Positions 12,442-25,354 of a stretch of DNA of 64,000 nucleotides are shown here, in pieces. The notes under the pieces are model-generated. The model worked only from the letters and a program-made list of their open reading frames with translations. It had not been told where the DNA came from and ran no database searches. This stretch comes from Botrytis cinerea B05.10 (taxonomy: Eukaryota > Ascomycota > Leotiomycetes > Helotiales > Sclerotiniaceae), in contig NC_037310.1 in assembly GCF_000143535.2 (NCBI RefSeq), forward strand, positions 1,736,001 to 1,800,000, written 5' to 3'. Within the stretch, counting starts at the first letter, position 1, and the number at the start of each line of letters is the position of its first letter. A program made the translations under genes and the position numbers.

Positions 12442-13467
12442 ATGATCCCTGATACGTTTGAAGATACTAGGGGATTGCTTTCTGAGGGGAAAAGCCATGG
12501 TGATGAGGGCAAAAACTGTCCTCATTGCGGAAATTTATCTCCCAAGTCAATACCTTCAGGGAGATTGCGATCAAGGACCGGGTTGATTATGATTTACGGC
12601 ATTGTTGCAGCATTCACTCTCATTGGCATGGCTACATTACTTTTCTCCAGTCGGAGTAACTTCCTCCAGCTGCCAGAAATGAAATCAAGTCATCGGCCAT
12701 CATTGTGGAGTATCTACACGTTTGATTCTCAAGGATGCATCCAATTCTGACAGAACTTTAGCTCCCTTTGCAGATGGGATTCAGTACGAAATCGAAACGG
12801 CTCCATCTGATCTTTGGGCGAACAACATTTACATGGGAGAGCCATGCGATGAATCAGAACGGGCGTGGAATAATCTTATACATCGTCAGTAGACTCGATT
12901 ATAACATGAAGTATTCTTTCGGAAACTCATTTTATCTAGCAAATCGAGGACATGGCGTTAGACTTTACCGCGAGGAAGCTGCAAAGCTAGACATCAACAA
13001 GAGCATACTTTTACAGGACAACAACTTTGCTGTGATTCTTACCGTTCATCATAATCTTCACTGTCTGGTATGAGCTCCTTCTTACTAACAATAAAATGAT
13101 TAAATGCTTACTACCCGGCGCCACTCTTTAGAGACGACTCCGACAGTCCATCTTTCCAGAACATTACTATGCCAATTGGACAGACGAAGATCGAGAAGAT
13201 GATAGACATCACCAATGTAGGTTGGAATCCAATTCATGTTCGTCTACAGCAAAGAACTAACCACCCTTAGTACACTGTCTTGAATCTCTTCGTTCATCCA
13301 TGATCTGCCAACCAGATCTAGCACCTCTCCCCTACTACTGGTCTGGTAATGTCAGACACGATATGAACGCAAGTCCGCAATCCAAACGTGAGTGTGTCAA
13401 TTGGGATGTATTTTCTGAATATTTGAAGGGGAGAAGCTACAAAAGGTCTGAAATGATTCATGATTAA
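12442..13467 (+). CDS. UstYa-family (DUF3328) protein, putative membrane-anchored oxidase
   Basis: Five exons (12442-12709, 12762-12884, 12940-13067, 13132-13216, 13271-13467) give 266 aa. A single transmembrane helix (about residues 47-68, GLIMIYGIVAAFTLIGMATLLF) follows a short cytosolic tail with a CPHC pair. The ectodomain has a PNRGHGV segment and both family signature HXXHC motifs, HNLHC at 168-172 and HQLHC at 200-204; the second is split by intron 4. All junctions are phase-consistent with GTATCT, GTCAGT, GTATGA and GTAGGT donors. UstYa/UstYb-type proteins catalyse oxidative steps such as macrocyclisation in fungal RiPP (ustiloxin) pathways and occur in other secondary-metabolite clusters. 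It is followed by an MFS exporter in the same orientation and a flavin monooxygenase. Substrate unknown. Confidence 0.85.
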
Positions 13468-14326
13468 TTCTGGGGAGTGTGTTTACTTTCGGTTGGGCTC
13501 ATATATGCGAGTTGATCAATTAGTGTTTTTAGTATTGATAGCCATAATGTCTGTTCCTTGCATCTACTTGACTGCCATAATTTATCTTCTTAGTGCCATT
13601 TAAGAATTGGAAATTTAATTGGAAAGGGCCGGTCTCCATTGACAAATCGGAATCCCTCGGTAAGACACGTCGATTAACGGGTCTTGGCCAAGTCATCCGC
13701 ACGTCTGTCAAACACAAAAGTAGAGCTCGAATGTTCGGAAGAGAAAGAATGTACAAGCTAGTCGTACTAAGCAGGCTTAGTGTCGCATTGTGTCTCATTG
13801 ATTAGCCTTACGGCGAGCAAAACGAGTTTGTACCGTTCCACAAGGTGCACTGCGTGTCAATGAAAACTGATCCGGCATACACGACCCTGGTACACGGCTT
13901 TATCAAGCTTCATGTCGAGGCCATTAATTGTGATAGCATTTCTGGCACGACCACTCTTACCGTTTGTGGTTGCCGAACACAGTCGCTCTTGCTCCAACGG
14001 GGCAATAGCTTGTGCTACCAAATTCAACGTTTCTTTGAGATGTGTGGACCTTGAGAGATTTTTGGCACCTATCATCCTCTATCTAATCACGATATGAGGT
14101 GGATCGGTAACACCGAACGTCCAAGATATTGCTAGATATTTAAGAGCGTGCCTCGTAAGGAAATCAGTCATACCCGAAGGCAAATTTGAGTTTTCCACAG
14201 ATACTTCAACTAGATTCCCACAACAATCTCCTCTGTGATCTTGAGTCTTCCATCGGCTTGAATCTATCAAACTGTGGCTTTTATTTCTGAGATTGTTCCC
14301 CGTGTTAAAAGCTGTTACTTGTTAAA
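13468..14326. other. Intergenic, about 860 bp, no supported gene
   Basis: A 72-codon minus-strand frame (13857-14075) and a plus-strand frame starting from GTG occur here, but neither shows a recognisable domain or splice partner. The segment includes the promoter of the MFS gene. Confidence 0.4.
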
Positions 14327-16093
14327 ATGACATCGGGGTCTCAACTTACACCATGTACAAACTCCCTTTGCGAGGTACATGATACAAGCGCGGAAGAGGT
14401 TTCACTGCATCCTTCACACGGTAATGCCATCCATTCTTCAGAAAATGAAAAGCAGGCCTCAGAGTTACTTGCCACTGGGCATGATTTCAACAATGGTAAT
14501 CCATCACTCTCAAATTGGTCAATTGATCCTCAGAATCCAACAAACTGGTCTTCTACGCGCAAATGGACAACTATAATTCTGCTCGTTGTCACAAACTTCA
14601 TAGCGTAGGGCTTATTATGGCACACTATTCCAAATCCTCCTGAACTAGCAGTTAACTATTACAGATCAACATGTACCTCAGCATTCGAGCCGGCGCTCCC
14701 CTCCATAATGGCTGATTTTCACTCTACCAATGGCTCAATTGCCTCTCTCACCATCTCTATCTACACTATAGGCTACTGTCTGGGACCTCTTCTCATCGCT
14801 CCAATAAGTGAATTATACGGACATGTGACTGTGCTATACCCTGGATACATTGGCTTTATGTTAGCTCTAGCTGTTTGTGGTTCAAGCAAGAGTCTTCCTT
14901 TATTTGTCGTATTCCGTGCTATTATGGGTCTTGCGGCTATCACGTTCGTACTTATGGGTCCTGCAATTGTGGCGGATCTTATTCCCAGGGAACAAAGAGG
15001 ATTGGCATTGAGTATTATGTCTACGGGGCCTGTTGTTGTATGTAAAGTATTGATATGATCACGATCTGGCTTTTTGCTAACTGTTGAAAGGGGCCAACGA
15101 TTGGTCAGTTTTTGGCTCTTGGCTCATAGTTTGGTCAAAACACTCATCTAATTAGGTCCTATCATCGGTGGTTATATCGTGGAAAGCATCAGTTGGAGAT
15201 GGATTTTCTACTCAACATTGATTGCTGTAAGTGATCCCAGATGTATCACTCTCGGATATTTAACAATTAAGTAGTTTGGTGTTTTGTTCTCTCTATCTCT
15301 CATCATTCTAAAAGAGACTTATGCACCAGTAGTCTTAAGCCGGAAGCAAAATAATGATAGGAAAGACCTACCCACAAGTCAAAAGATCACAAACCCAGGA
15401 AATCCTCGAGAAACTCTTCAAGCAGCCTGGAACCGACCCTTCAAAATGCTCTTCCTTTCTCCCATCGTTCCCTTTGTAGGCTTCTACAGCGCCCTCAGTA
15501 ACGCCTACGGAATGGTATGTTTCGCGACCCTCGGCACCGTCTTTCAAGACAACTACTCTTTTGCACCCGGAGAAAGCGGTTTAGCATATCTCGGTCTCAT
15601 GTTTGGCTTCCTCTTCTCTCAACTAACCTTTGCCCGATTTTCCGACCGTTATATGCTTAAGATGGAAGCTAAAAATAACAACAAGCGCCCGGAATATCGT
15701 CTCCCACCCATGTTCATCGGTGCATTTCTCCTACCCATCGGATTTTTCTGGTACGGATGGTCTCTTGAATATCACACCCATTGGATCGTTCCTATTCTTG
15801 GAAGTATGGTTATTGCGGTTGGTATTCTATTTAGCTATCTGCCAGTACAGATGTATCTTGTGGACACATATACTATCTATGCTGCGAGCGCTACTGGAGC
15901 ATGTACCATCATCCGCTCGATCTGTTCAACTTTGATCCCCTTGAGTGCTAATCCTCTGTATGATCATTTGGGGTATGGATGGGGTAATAGTGTTTTGGCG
16001 TTCATTGCGATAGGATTTGTGCCGATTGCTTTGCTAGTGTTGAGATATGGGGAGAGAATTAGAACGAATCCACGCTTTCAACCGAAGCTCTGA
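14327..16093 (+). CDS. MFS drug:H+ antiporter (DHA1-like), probable cluster exporter
   Basis: Five exons (14327-14604, 14665-15037, 15091-15103, 15156-15226, 15275-16093) give 517 aa with about 12 membrane segments. A hydrophilic N-terminus leads into the DHA1 hallmark WSIDPQNPTNWSSTRKW before TM1; exon 2 has the TM2 to TM5 block with ELYGHVTVLYPGY (motif A region); motif C (STGPVVVGPTIGPIIGGYI) is spread over three exons, its core GPTIG lying on a 13-nt microexon. The central loop and TM7-12 are on exon 5. Fungal DHA1 transporters of this type export drugs, polyamines or secondary metabolites at the plasma membrane. Located between the UstYa gene and a convergent flavin monooxygenase, it is a likely efflux pump for a local product; the substrate is inference. 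Confidence 0.9.
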
Positions 16094-16405
16094 TGTGGAA
16101 TCTTGGGAGACATTAATTGTCAGATATTCATGACTTATTAAGAGCGAACAATGCGAAGAAACTTTGGGGGTCCATTTACTTTCAAAGAGTTGACGAGAAG
16201 CCAGGCGGCACTTAATTAGATACTTGAATGGAATTTATATAAAGTGGTCCCTACATGGGCGAATTGGTAGAAGAGAAGCTAGAAGTTGTGGAAGCCATTT
16301 TTAGCTATCTCAAAAAGTGTTCACAGAAATCCGAAGAAGCACTATTTGCCTACCCATGATCCACCGAAAGCCAATGAGTAACCCTTGGCATGACTAGCAG
16401 AGAGC

Positions 16406-18356
16406 TTACAATACAAACTTCTGCTTGTATTCATCCTTTATATCCTTTAAGTCCGATGCAAGGCAAGGTTCCACTAAGTCAGCCCACCATCCTTTCCGAT
16501 GCGATCTCAAGCCAACCTCATGAAGCAAAGCATCCGTATACCAAATAAGCTCAAAGAAGAAGCATTCTCCCTTTTGACCATGAGTAGGATATCTCCGTTT
16601 CGAAAACGCCCCCATGTAAGCGACTTCTTTTACCATTTGTTCCAATGGAGGTAGCTTTATGTTGCCATCAAAATATGCTGTTGTCCAGATAGCCTGTGTT
16701 TCAGCGGCACGAAAAGAATTGGAAATATCTATAGCCCCTAGAAATGCGATTGAATCATCTCCAAGTGGTGCGATACCTTTGTATAGTCTTTGTACTGTTG
16801 TATCAGGGGAAGCACGATTCTGGTGTGGAGGAGGGTTTTCAAGGAGTGGAAATTTGGCGATGACTCGACGATCTGCCTCCTCATAGAGCTTCTCCCATAA
16901 CGATCTTTCTTCAACACTATCCATTGGCTCAAAGTGGGGAAGACCGAGATATTGAGCTTGTATATCGCTAAAACATTGTTGCTGGGGATCCCAACCCGTT
17001 CCCAGTAATAGCTCATCTGCTATAAGCTGCTTGCCATTGTCTAAAGTTATGATGTTGTTTTGGTAAGAAACAACGTCATTCCGGTAAACTTGAACATTCT
17101 GAGATATCGTTTCCCAGAAGTCATCGTGCTGTACAAGTCCCACAGGTCCAGTACACCAAAATGCACTAATGGTGTCAGTGTAGTTTCCTCACATAACTGG
17201 GGCAGACTCACGAAGAACTAAAGTCAAGAAACTTAAATCCCGATAAAGATCCTGGTCTGCTATCATATCCTGCTATATTACGACAATATTGATCAACGTT
17301 CCTGATTCTCCTAATCATATAGCTTATTCCAATGCGAGTTCCATAAAGTAAGATACGAATCATGGAAGACCACCAAGTGTTTGGCATAAACGGAGAGGGA
17401 CTAAAGAGTGCTTTGAGCCTAGTTGCCGAGCTTTCGACTGAATTCTTGTAGCGCCCATGGCCAGGGGCAGGAAAAAGTAGAGCTGGACCCTCTCCACTTG
17501 CTCTTATAATCCATTTGACGTTCTGACCTTTCTTAACTAACTCGTAGACCATATCTGCAGCAGACTTACCGCCGCCAAGAACTGCAAAAAATAGCATACC
17601 GCTGGCCCAAGGTAATGGCTGATGTGATAATTCTCCAAAAGCTTTTTGATGACGAACAAATCTCATGCTCGGTTCCCAATCGATTGAAGGTATCTTAGGA
17701 TGCGAAGTACGACCAGTAGCGACAACAAGCTTGCGACATGTATAGACAATGGGCGGCTGACTTGGACGTTTTTGTTTGAGATAGATTGGAAGCTCTGTTG
17801 TGACTAGCCATATATCATTCACTTTATTGGTGTTGACAGCTTTACAGTAGAACTTTATCCTAGAAAACATAGTTTTTCCATTGTATATATGATTATGCGC
17901 ATACTCCTCGAGATAATTGGTAACATACTTTGCTTCGAATGTATCATGATATAGAGGCGCATCTTCGGGAACAGTAAGAGGGACATCGGAGAATCCAGAC
18001 ATTCGACGGCCACTTTGACACCAGAAATTGTCGTATGATCTTCCTTGATATTACACACAAAACTCAGTATATAAGAATGAAAATAGATGTGGAGGGAAAC
18101 AGCCAGAAGGTTAGCAAAGCTTACTTTGACTCCATACACCACCAAGGCATCTGTCCTCTTCAATAATAACTAGTTCTGCTGCTGGATGAATATCAAGATA
18201 GAATCTAGCAAATGCCAAACCACTTAGGCCTATGGAACATTATATGAAAGTCAGCGATTCGTAATTTCAGACGCAAGAGGTAAAGTATTCCATGATAAAG
18301 GAGAATATAACGTAGTTCCTACCGGAGCCAATGACAACAATATCAACCTCAGGCAT
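16406..18356 (-). CDS. Flavin-containing monooxygenase-like oxidoreductase (FAD/NADPH)
   Basis: Four exons (18356-18323, 18229-18125, 18043-17212, 17165-16406) give 576 aa. The N-terminal FAD dinucleotide-binding motif is VVIGSGLSGLAF, spanning intron 1, followed by IIEEDRCLGGVWSQ and, across intron 2, YDNFWCQSGRRMSGFSDVPL, typical of fungal FMO/dimethylaniline-monooxygenase-like enzymes. The NADPH-binding motif is AVLGGGKSAAD. The FMO fingerprint between them is degenerate (FVRHQKAF), so Baeyer-Villiger versus N/S-oxygenase activity cannot be assigned. The acceptor of intron 2 was chosen because only it preserves the conserved YDNFWCQ block. The gene is convergent with the MFS gene (312 bp apart). 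Likely a tailoring oxygenase of a secondary-metabolite pathway; substrate unknown. Confidence 0.88.
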
Positions 18357-19432
18357 GCGTTCGAATGTCTGACAAGATGATTTGTGGTGTTTTGTATCCG
18401 ATGTTCGATATTATTATGTTTCGTGTTGTGTGTATTTTGGGTGTAGTAGAAAGCCGAGAAAGTTGAGAAGAGTGAACCCCAAGCTCAATATATCGTTCCA
18501 ATGGCGAATGGATAATATAGGTAACTGTGACCCCATTGATCAAGCATACCTCTTTTTCCCTAAACCTTGCGAGGCATAGGATGCATTACACAAACACAAA
18601 CACGGCAGGAACGAAGCAAGTACGATGTCACATGTATAAGATTAGAAACTGGTCGTATTTCATTCAACCATCAAGCACATCAGTTAGCTGTCATGCAGAT
18701 GCTACAATTAACAGCATGTACTGCCCTCGCTTGCCTTTGTGTTCTCAAAATAACAAGATTGTTCATGACAAGCAATGAGCAGTGAAGTGATACAAGGGAA
18801 GACATCACACGTGACACTCTGCGAGGTTGATCAAATGGGCACGGGGCATTCAATTGTCCGAGCTTGTCTCTTCTAACCTCACTTCAATGTTGTTGAAGTT
18901 TGCAACATACAAACCACATCACTGAAAGCAATAGGTGCTATCGGAAGCATCATAATAAGATAGAAGAAGCTCTCGTACGGCTCAATTTCTATACTACAAA
19001 GAAAGATAAAGTATTCAAAAATCCCAAGTTTTTGAGGTTGTAACAAGTATTACTGCCACGCCTCCACTCGCTCACGATCCACGTGCACTGTCTTAATCCT
19101 CAAGGCCAGGAAAGCCGTGAATAGGGATCAACAAGAAGTGTATCTACTCAGGAGATTCCTTCGAGGGTATGCCCAGTGTGTTAACTTATGCACGCAAATT
19201 CGAAGAAAACAAGGGCAGAGTATCGACAACATAGATTTGCTTGCGGAAGTTTTCTGTGTGTATCCAAATTGCTATACTTAAATATAAGCTATCATCTAGG
19301 CATGAGAGGTTAGCCCCCCGAATACAGGAGGCTTCCTTCTGAGCCTAAGTCCCTTCGTCATCACCCGACTGTAGTCATAACAACCAACTCCTCACAATGC
19401 ATATACCCCAATCTGGGTCTCGGATGGTTTCT
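18357..19432. other. Intergenic, about 1.1 kb
   Basis: No supported gene; includes the promoter of the flavin monooxygenase on one side and the 3' flank of the tautomerase gene on the other. It contains one copy of a roughly 60-bp segment found again at 21773. Confidence 0.5.
19205..19266. repeat. Duplicated 60-bp segment, copy A
   Basis: This segment (starts GAAAACAAGGGC, ends GTGTGTATCCA) recurs in the same orientation at 21773-21832 with seven substitutions, all transitions, and a 2-nt length difference. Direct comparison by eye. Likely a dispersed repeat relic. Confidence 0.8.
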
Positions 19433-19873
19433 TCACTCCGTTTCCTCCCAGGGCAACGCCTTGTTCGCAGCAACCCACTCCTTCTCTGCCTGGCTACCAA
19501 ATGGCGGTGCGTACATCCCGTTGATCTTCCAAAGCCGACGCTCCGTCTCGTCAATATGATATTCCCAGTTGTACCCTTTATCCTCAATGTGAGGTTTAAG
19601 TGCACCATCAACTTTCGAAGTCCATTCCGCATGGACTTTTGGGCCTTCCATATGAACTGCGATATGGTCGATTGAAATCCGAATGAAAGGTGTGGTTGCC
19701 TGGTCCCCGCCAACGTACATGTTTACATCCGAGACCTCCGTGAAGACAATAACGACATAGAAAGCGGGCAGACCGACATCAGTGTAGAGTTTGGTAATGT
19801 CCTGTGACAATGACTTTTTGGAATTCTCATCGTCAAATACATGTTTGGGGTGGTGAATAATCCAAAGAGGCAT
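19433..19873 (-). CDS. Tautomerase-superfamily protein (cis-CaaD-like, Tautomerase_3 type)
   Basis: Intronless gene of 146 aa, starting MPLWIIHHPKHVFDDE. Processing of Met1 exposes the Pro that is the catalytic base throughout the tautomerase superfamily. The fold pattern SLSQDITKLYTDVGLPAFYVVIVF, then PFIRISIDHIAVHM, matches fungal putative oxalocrotonate tautomerases of the cis-3-chloroacrylic acid dehalogenase-like group. Members of this group tautomerise or hydrate small enol/keto acids; the fungal substrates are mostly unknown. It lies between the flavin monooxygenase and an OYE reductase, so a role in a tailoring pathway is possible, although such genes also occur alone. A 21-bp tandem repeat starts 164 bp upstream of the start codon. 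No lesions. Confidence 0.88.
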   Translation of the reverse strand: MPLWIIHHPKHVFDDENSKKSLSQDITKLYTDVGLPAFYVVIVFTEVSDVNMYVGGDQATTPFIRISIDHIAVHMEGPKVHAEWTSKVDGALKPHIEDKGYNWEYHIDETERRLWKINGMYAPPFGSQAEKEWVAANKALPWEETE

Positions 19874-20036
19874 GGTTTTTAGATATTTGAGTGATTGTGG
19901 ACTGAGTTATTCGAGAACAAGAGTATTGAAATGCGAGTTGAGAAAACTTTTGCTACAAGCTCTCATCCATCTCCTTTAATATATACGCGTCGATAACTTC
20001 GGTCACATGATATCAAAATGATTACTTTTATTCCAT

Positions 20037-20120
20037 GATTACTATCCATCATTCTGTGATTACTATTCAATATTCTGTGATTACTGTTCATCATTCTGTG
20101 ATTAATATTCATCATTCTGG
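20037..20120. repeat. Four tandem 21-bp repeats upstream of the tautomerase gene
   Basis: Four head-to-tail imperfect copies of a 21-bp unit (GATTACTATTCATCATTCTGT-like), with a partial copy before the first. They sit about 165-250 bp upstream of the minus-strand tautomerase start, so they may be in its promoter. Confidence 0.9.
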
Positions 20121-20439
20121 TGAGACATTGCTTCGCTAGAGGATAGGCTGAACGATACATTCATGTCGAAAGGCTGAGTGAGATTTTAAAATCAACAATT
20201 ATGATCGCTTATTGGATTTACTAGACTAAAGTCTATTCTTTGAAGATAGCTTCTGTATCCATATGTGATTCGAGTTCTCATCACTAATCATACCTGGTAA
20301 AGATTGTCCACCCGAGACTTGAAAGAACTCTAAATTCGGAAATGTTTCTCGGGGAATGGTTCCAATTTTTGAGCAGTACTGTAAGGTTTCATGGGAGATT
20401 GCCGAAGTAACTACCGGCAGCGTATGCGTTGTCAACTTT

Positions 20440-21295
20440 ATAATTTAAGCCATGATCACTAATTCAAAAGTTCTCGGTAGTTTGATTGTTCGGCAATTAA
20501 AGGAGACAAAGAGATTTAGTCTATTATGGTGCATTTTTGGGACAAAAAGTGACAAAAGTCAACTTTTTAGTGTAGATTGCTAGTTTTTTTTTTAATATAA
20601 ATTGCCAACTTTAGCGTGTGAGTAAACACGTGACCCGAGCACCACGTGACATGGTTATTCAATATTTATAGTTTCTCCTCCTGTAGACTGAAAATGCATC
20701 CGATTTACTCCCTCTTATTAATTTGACCTCCTACGTTTGTGTGTTTTAAGCCTCAAGTGCGTCGCCTCCCCGTACCTCGCTGTCGCTATGTATTGATTCA
20801 CCTCTGATCACTATGCATAGCTATTAGGTTGACTATAGTATATGCGAAGACTTTTCATAGTGTCTTTTTGAGACAAAAAGACGTCATAGTCTGTGTGCAT
20901 TCGGTTCTATACTAACGACTTTTTCTATAAAGCCACCTCTAGTCCTTGAAATTCGAATCAGCTCGCTCAAAGATTTCTGTTCGCTGTACCGAACCAACTT
21001 TCACCTATTGGAAACCCAGGAAATCCGGCTCATGTGTCTCTCCACCAGTCAAAAATAGCCATGCCTCTTCATGCCAATGTCTACATCATCCCACCAACCC
21101 TGTAGGAATTGCTGAACACGGGCGGAAAGTAAGAAGAAGTTTGGTTGTCAATATCTCTTACTTTGATTTATAGTGAAAAGGAGGTGCTTTTTATAAATAC
21201 TCTTATCATTATTCTTTAAGTAAAAAAACATATCGAATAATTGAAAAAAAAAAAACCAGTTCTAAAAAAAGCATTTAACAATTGTTTATATTATA
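20440..21295. other. AT-rich intergenic DNA
   Basis: No supported gene. Contains several poly-A/T runs and a hairpin-like GTCTTTTTGAGACAAAAAGAC near 20861-20881. Probably decayed repeat DNA next to the MITE. Confidence 0.4.
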
Positions 21296-21736
21296 TAACG
21301 TGGTTTATTAGTGAGTGGGTCATATCAGTAAATGGATCATCTCATTTTATATACAAAATTCGTCTGTGTATAACCGTGCACTTTCTTTATTTAATAATAT
21401 AATTCTATAAAATTTGAAAACATAAAATTTAATTATATAATTATTATAAAAATCTAATTATTTATTAGAAATTTAAATTATTATAATAGTTATTAAAGGA
21501 ATAACTTTTTTGTAATGAAAATCGTGACAATTTCCACTTTTTTTATAATATAATAAGAATATTTATATAAAAATTCGATTTCTAAAAAGTTAAATTTTTA
21601 TTATTATTTGATATTCTTTTCTTTTTTGAAAATAATGATTAGTTATTAAAATAAGAATATTGAAAAAGATCTAATTTTGGTGTATTTTCAAATGACCCGT
21701 TCACTGATATGACCCACTCACTGATAAACCACGTTA
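21296..21736. mobile_element. 441-bp non-autonomous MITE with TA target duplication (Tc1/mariner-pogo type)
   Basis: The ends form terminal inverted repeats. The plus strand begins TAACGTGGTTTATTAGTGAG and the reverse complement of the right end begins TAACGTGGTTTATCAGTGAG; over the first 45 nt the arms differ at four sites, all transitions. A TA dinucleotide flanks each side (21294-21295 and 21737-21738), the target duplication expected of Tc1/mariner/pogo elements. The interior is extremely AT-rich with no coding capacity, as in a MITE or an internally deleted, RIP-affected element. The TIR length (about 45 bp) resembles that of pogo-like elements known in this fungal group, but family membership was not tested. 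Confidence 0.88.
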
Positions 21737-21772
21737 TAATCATTCAAATTATTAGCTTAGCTTTTCAATCAA

Positions 21773-21832
21773 GGAAACAAGGGCAAAGTATCGACAGCAT
21801 AGATTTGTCTGTGAAAGTTTTCTGTGTATCCA
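21773..21832. repeat. Duplicated 60-bp segment, copy B
   Basis: Same-orientation copy of 19205-19266 (starts GGAAACAAGGGC), located 36 bp beyond the right end of the MITE. All seven substitutions relative to copy A are transitions. Confidence 0.8.
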
Positions 21833-21990
21833 CATCGTCTATATCCTTTACACTTTACAAGAGTAAGACCATTTTCCTCTCCGTCCTTATTTTGCTTCTC
21901 CATTCATCCTATATTTGCGCTGTATAATGGCATGATCTAAGGAGATGAACAGGCAAACACGCGAAAATCATGTACTATTCGCTAGAACTT

Positions 21991-23545
<1,555 letters not shown>

Positions 23546-25354
23546 CGACTAGGTGAAATAAAACACCTTTTTGTTTAAGTCAATACTCAACTTTGAGCAA
23601 CCTACTCCTGGTTGTGTATGGAATATGTGTAGAAGAATAGGTAAATGTGCGTACTATATCGATGTATGGTCAGAACCTCTAGGAAGAAAGGTGCTTTTAT
23701 ACCTGACTTTATATGAGTCGATAGTTGACCTGGGACCGAGAGCTTTGAAATCTAGAACTGCTTGATGATTATTTTATATCTAACCATCAAAAGGTGGATC
23801 CGGAGGAACCAATCTCATTCAGAACAGCTCCACTGCCGTTATACAAAAGCCATAAAGTCGTGGTCACCTCCGATTCGGGTTTTATTTTTCTATTTATTCT
23901 TCGTTCCATCCCCAGTGGACGTCATTACGTGCTCGAACTCTAGACATGGGTGGTCGCTCGAAGGTGTTTCTGTTGGTCTAGTTGCTATGCTCCTCTTATT
24001 CAGCTCCAGCTGCTCCATCTTGCTATTGTCTTTTCCACTCTGACCATTTGCATGTGCATCTGAACTTCCCCAATTATCAGACAGATTTAAGAAAGTACGT
24101 TCCCATGACTTATGCCTCTTTTTACTCTCCGCTATCCTTACGCCATTCATTGAAGCTATTGCACCATTTTTGAGCTATTTATCGTAGCCACAGTATTCTC
24201 AATCTTGTTGTTTTCAAATCTCTTTACATGCTTAGTTATCAGATAAATAGGCAGTTGGCTATCGTGTCGAATGCATATTTGGTGCTCAAGGTAATTAATG
24301 AGTTGTTCTGACCTTCACAATCACTTCGATTGTTGTTTTTCCGTAGATTCTTGAAGGCATCTAGTTTTATCAGCGTTGTATATTGATATCACAGAGGATA
24401 GCTACGTCACTCGGTCACTTTGAGTGTAGAACAGATAGTAATGGAGATAGTAAACTAGATTGGGGATATGACCACAAAAACCAACAGCTAGGTTCTCATG
24501 AGTAGGCCGTGCAACGAATATCCGCAACGCGGATAGTGGTTGTGATAGACAACCTTGTTTCGGCCGAAATTAACCTTATTAAAGTTTACTAGTGTGAAAT
24601 AACACTTGACATCAAAACGCTGTGCAATTACTTAGCTCTGATCTAAAAAAGGTTTTATGAGTATACAAACTGTCATATGTAACTATGAGCTTTTAGCCGA
24701 CCCATGTGTGTTTTGCTTCCGACATGAGCCGACAGTACCGCTTGCATGGTGTTACTTTGTGTAACTTAGTTTTTCTAATCACTTAACTAATAATTGAATG
24801 AGGAAAGAGAGATTGACCTGTCTCTTACCTCTTATCAACTCACATCATGCAATTCGACTCTGCACTTTGAAGACAGGACTGAAGCTATTCATCGTTGCGG
24901 TTGAGAACAGTGTTTGGAAAGTATAGTATTGCGACGTCTTGGAAAACGTGCGTGTCAAATTGAAAAGTGGTAATAAATCTAGGTCCTTCACTTTCATTGT
25001 TCATACTTGAGGTGCTAATCTTGATGTATGAAAGACTCTTTTTGTACACATTCTTATATTTAAATGGATAGTATAATAGAGAAACTATTGCAAGGCGACA
25101 ATCTGGAATATAAAGTAGTATAATTAGAAATCAGGGGAAAACAGATGAGAAATGAAATCTAACATTAAATAGATCTATAGTCTGTATAGACTAGATAGTT
25201 GAAATTTAATATAAATTTGTAGAATCAAATTATCCAGATACTTTTATTCCTAGAATTATTATCTCGGTATACTTTCTTTGAGTTAAAATATTTTCAGCAA
25301 GCAAAAAAATAAATCTTGAAGAGATACAATTTAAACGTTGACCACCATAGTCAA
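23546..25354. other. Gene-poor intergenic DNA, about 1.8 kb
   Basis: No supported coding region. Short frames near 23571-24173 show no domains. A cluster of three small dyads lies at 24519-24569. Confidence 0.45.
24519..24569. promoter_or_regulatory. Three adjacent dyad symmetries, two with CGG/CCG half-sites
   Basis: Within 51 bp there are a 7-bp-stem hairpin (TATCCGC-AAC-GCGGATA), a 6-bp-stem hairpin (GGTTGT-GATAG-ACAACC) and a perfect 12-bp palindrome (TTTCGGCCGAAA). CGG/CCG dyads are the usual recognition format of fungal Zn(II)2Cys6 regulators; a regulatory role here is inference, as the nearest start codon is about 1 kb away (OYE). Confidence 0.3.

Noticed and set aside
13857..14075. 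72-codon minus-strand frame between UstYa and MFS genes
   Set aside because: Alternating charged/hydrophobic residues look protein-like, but no start context, splice link or family was recognised.
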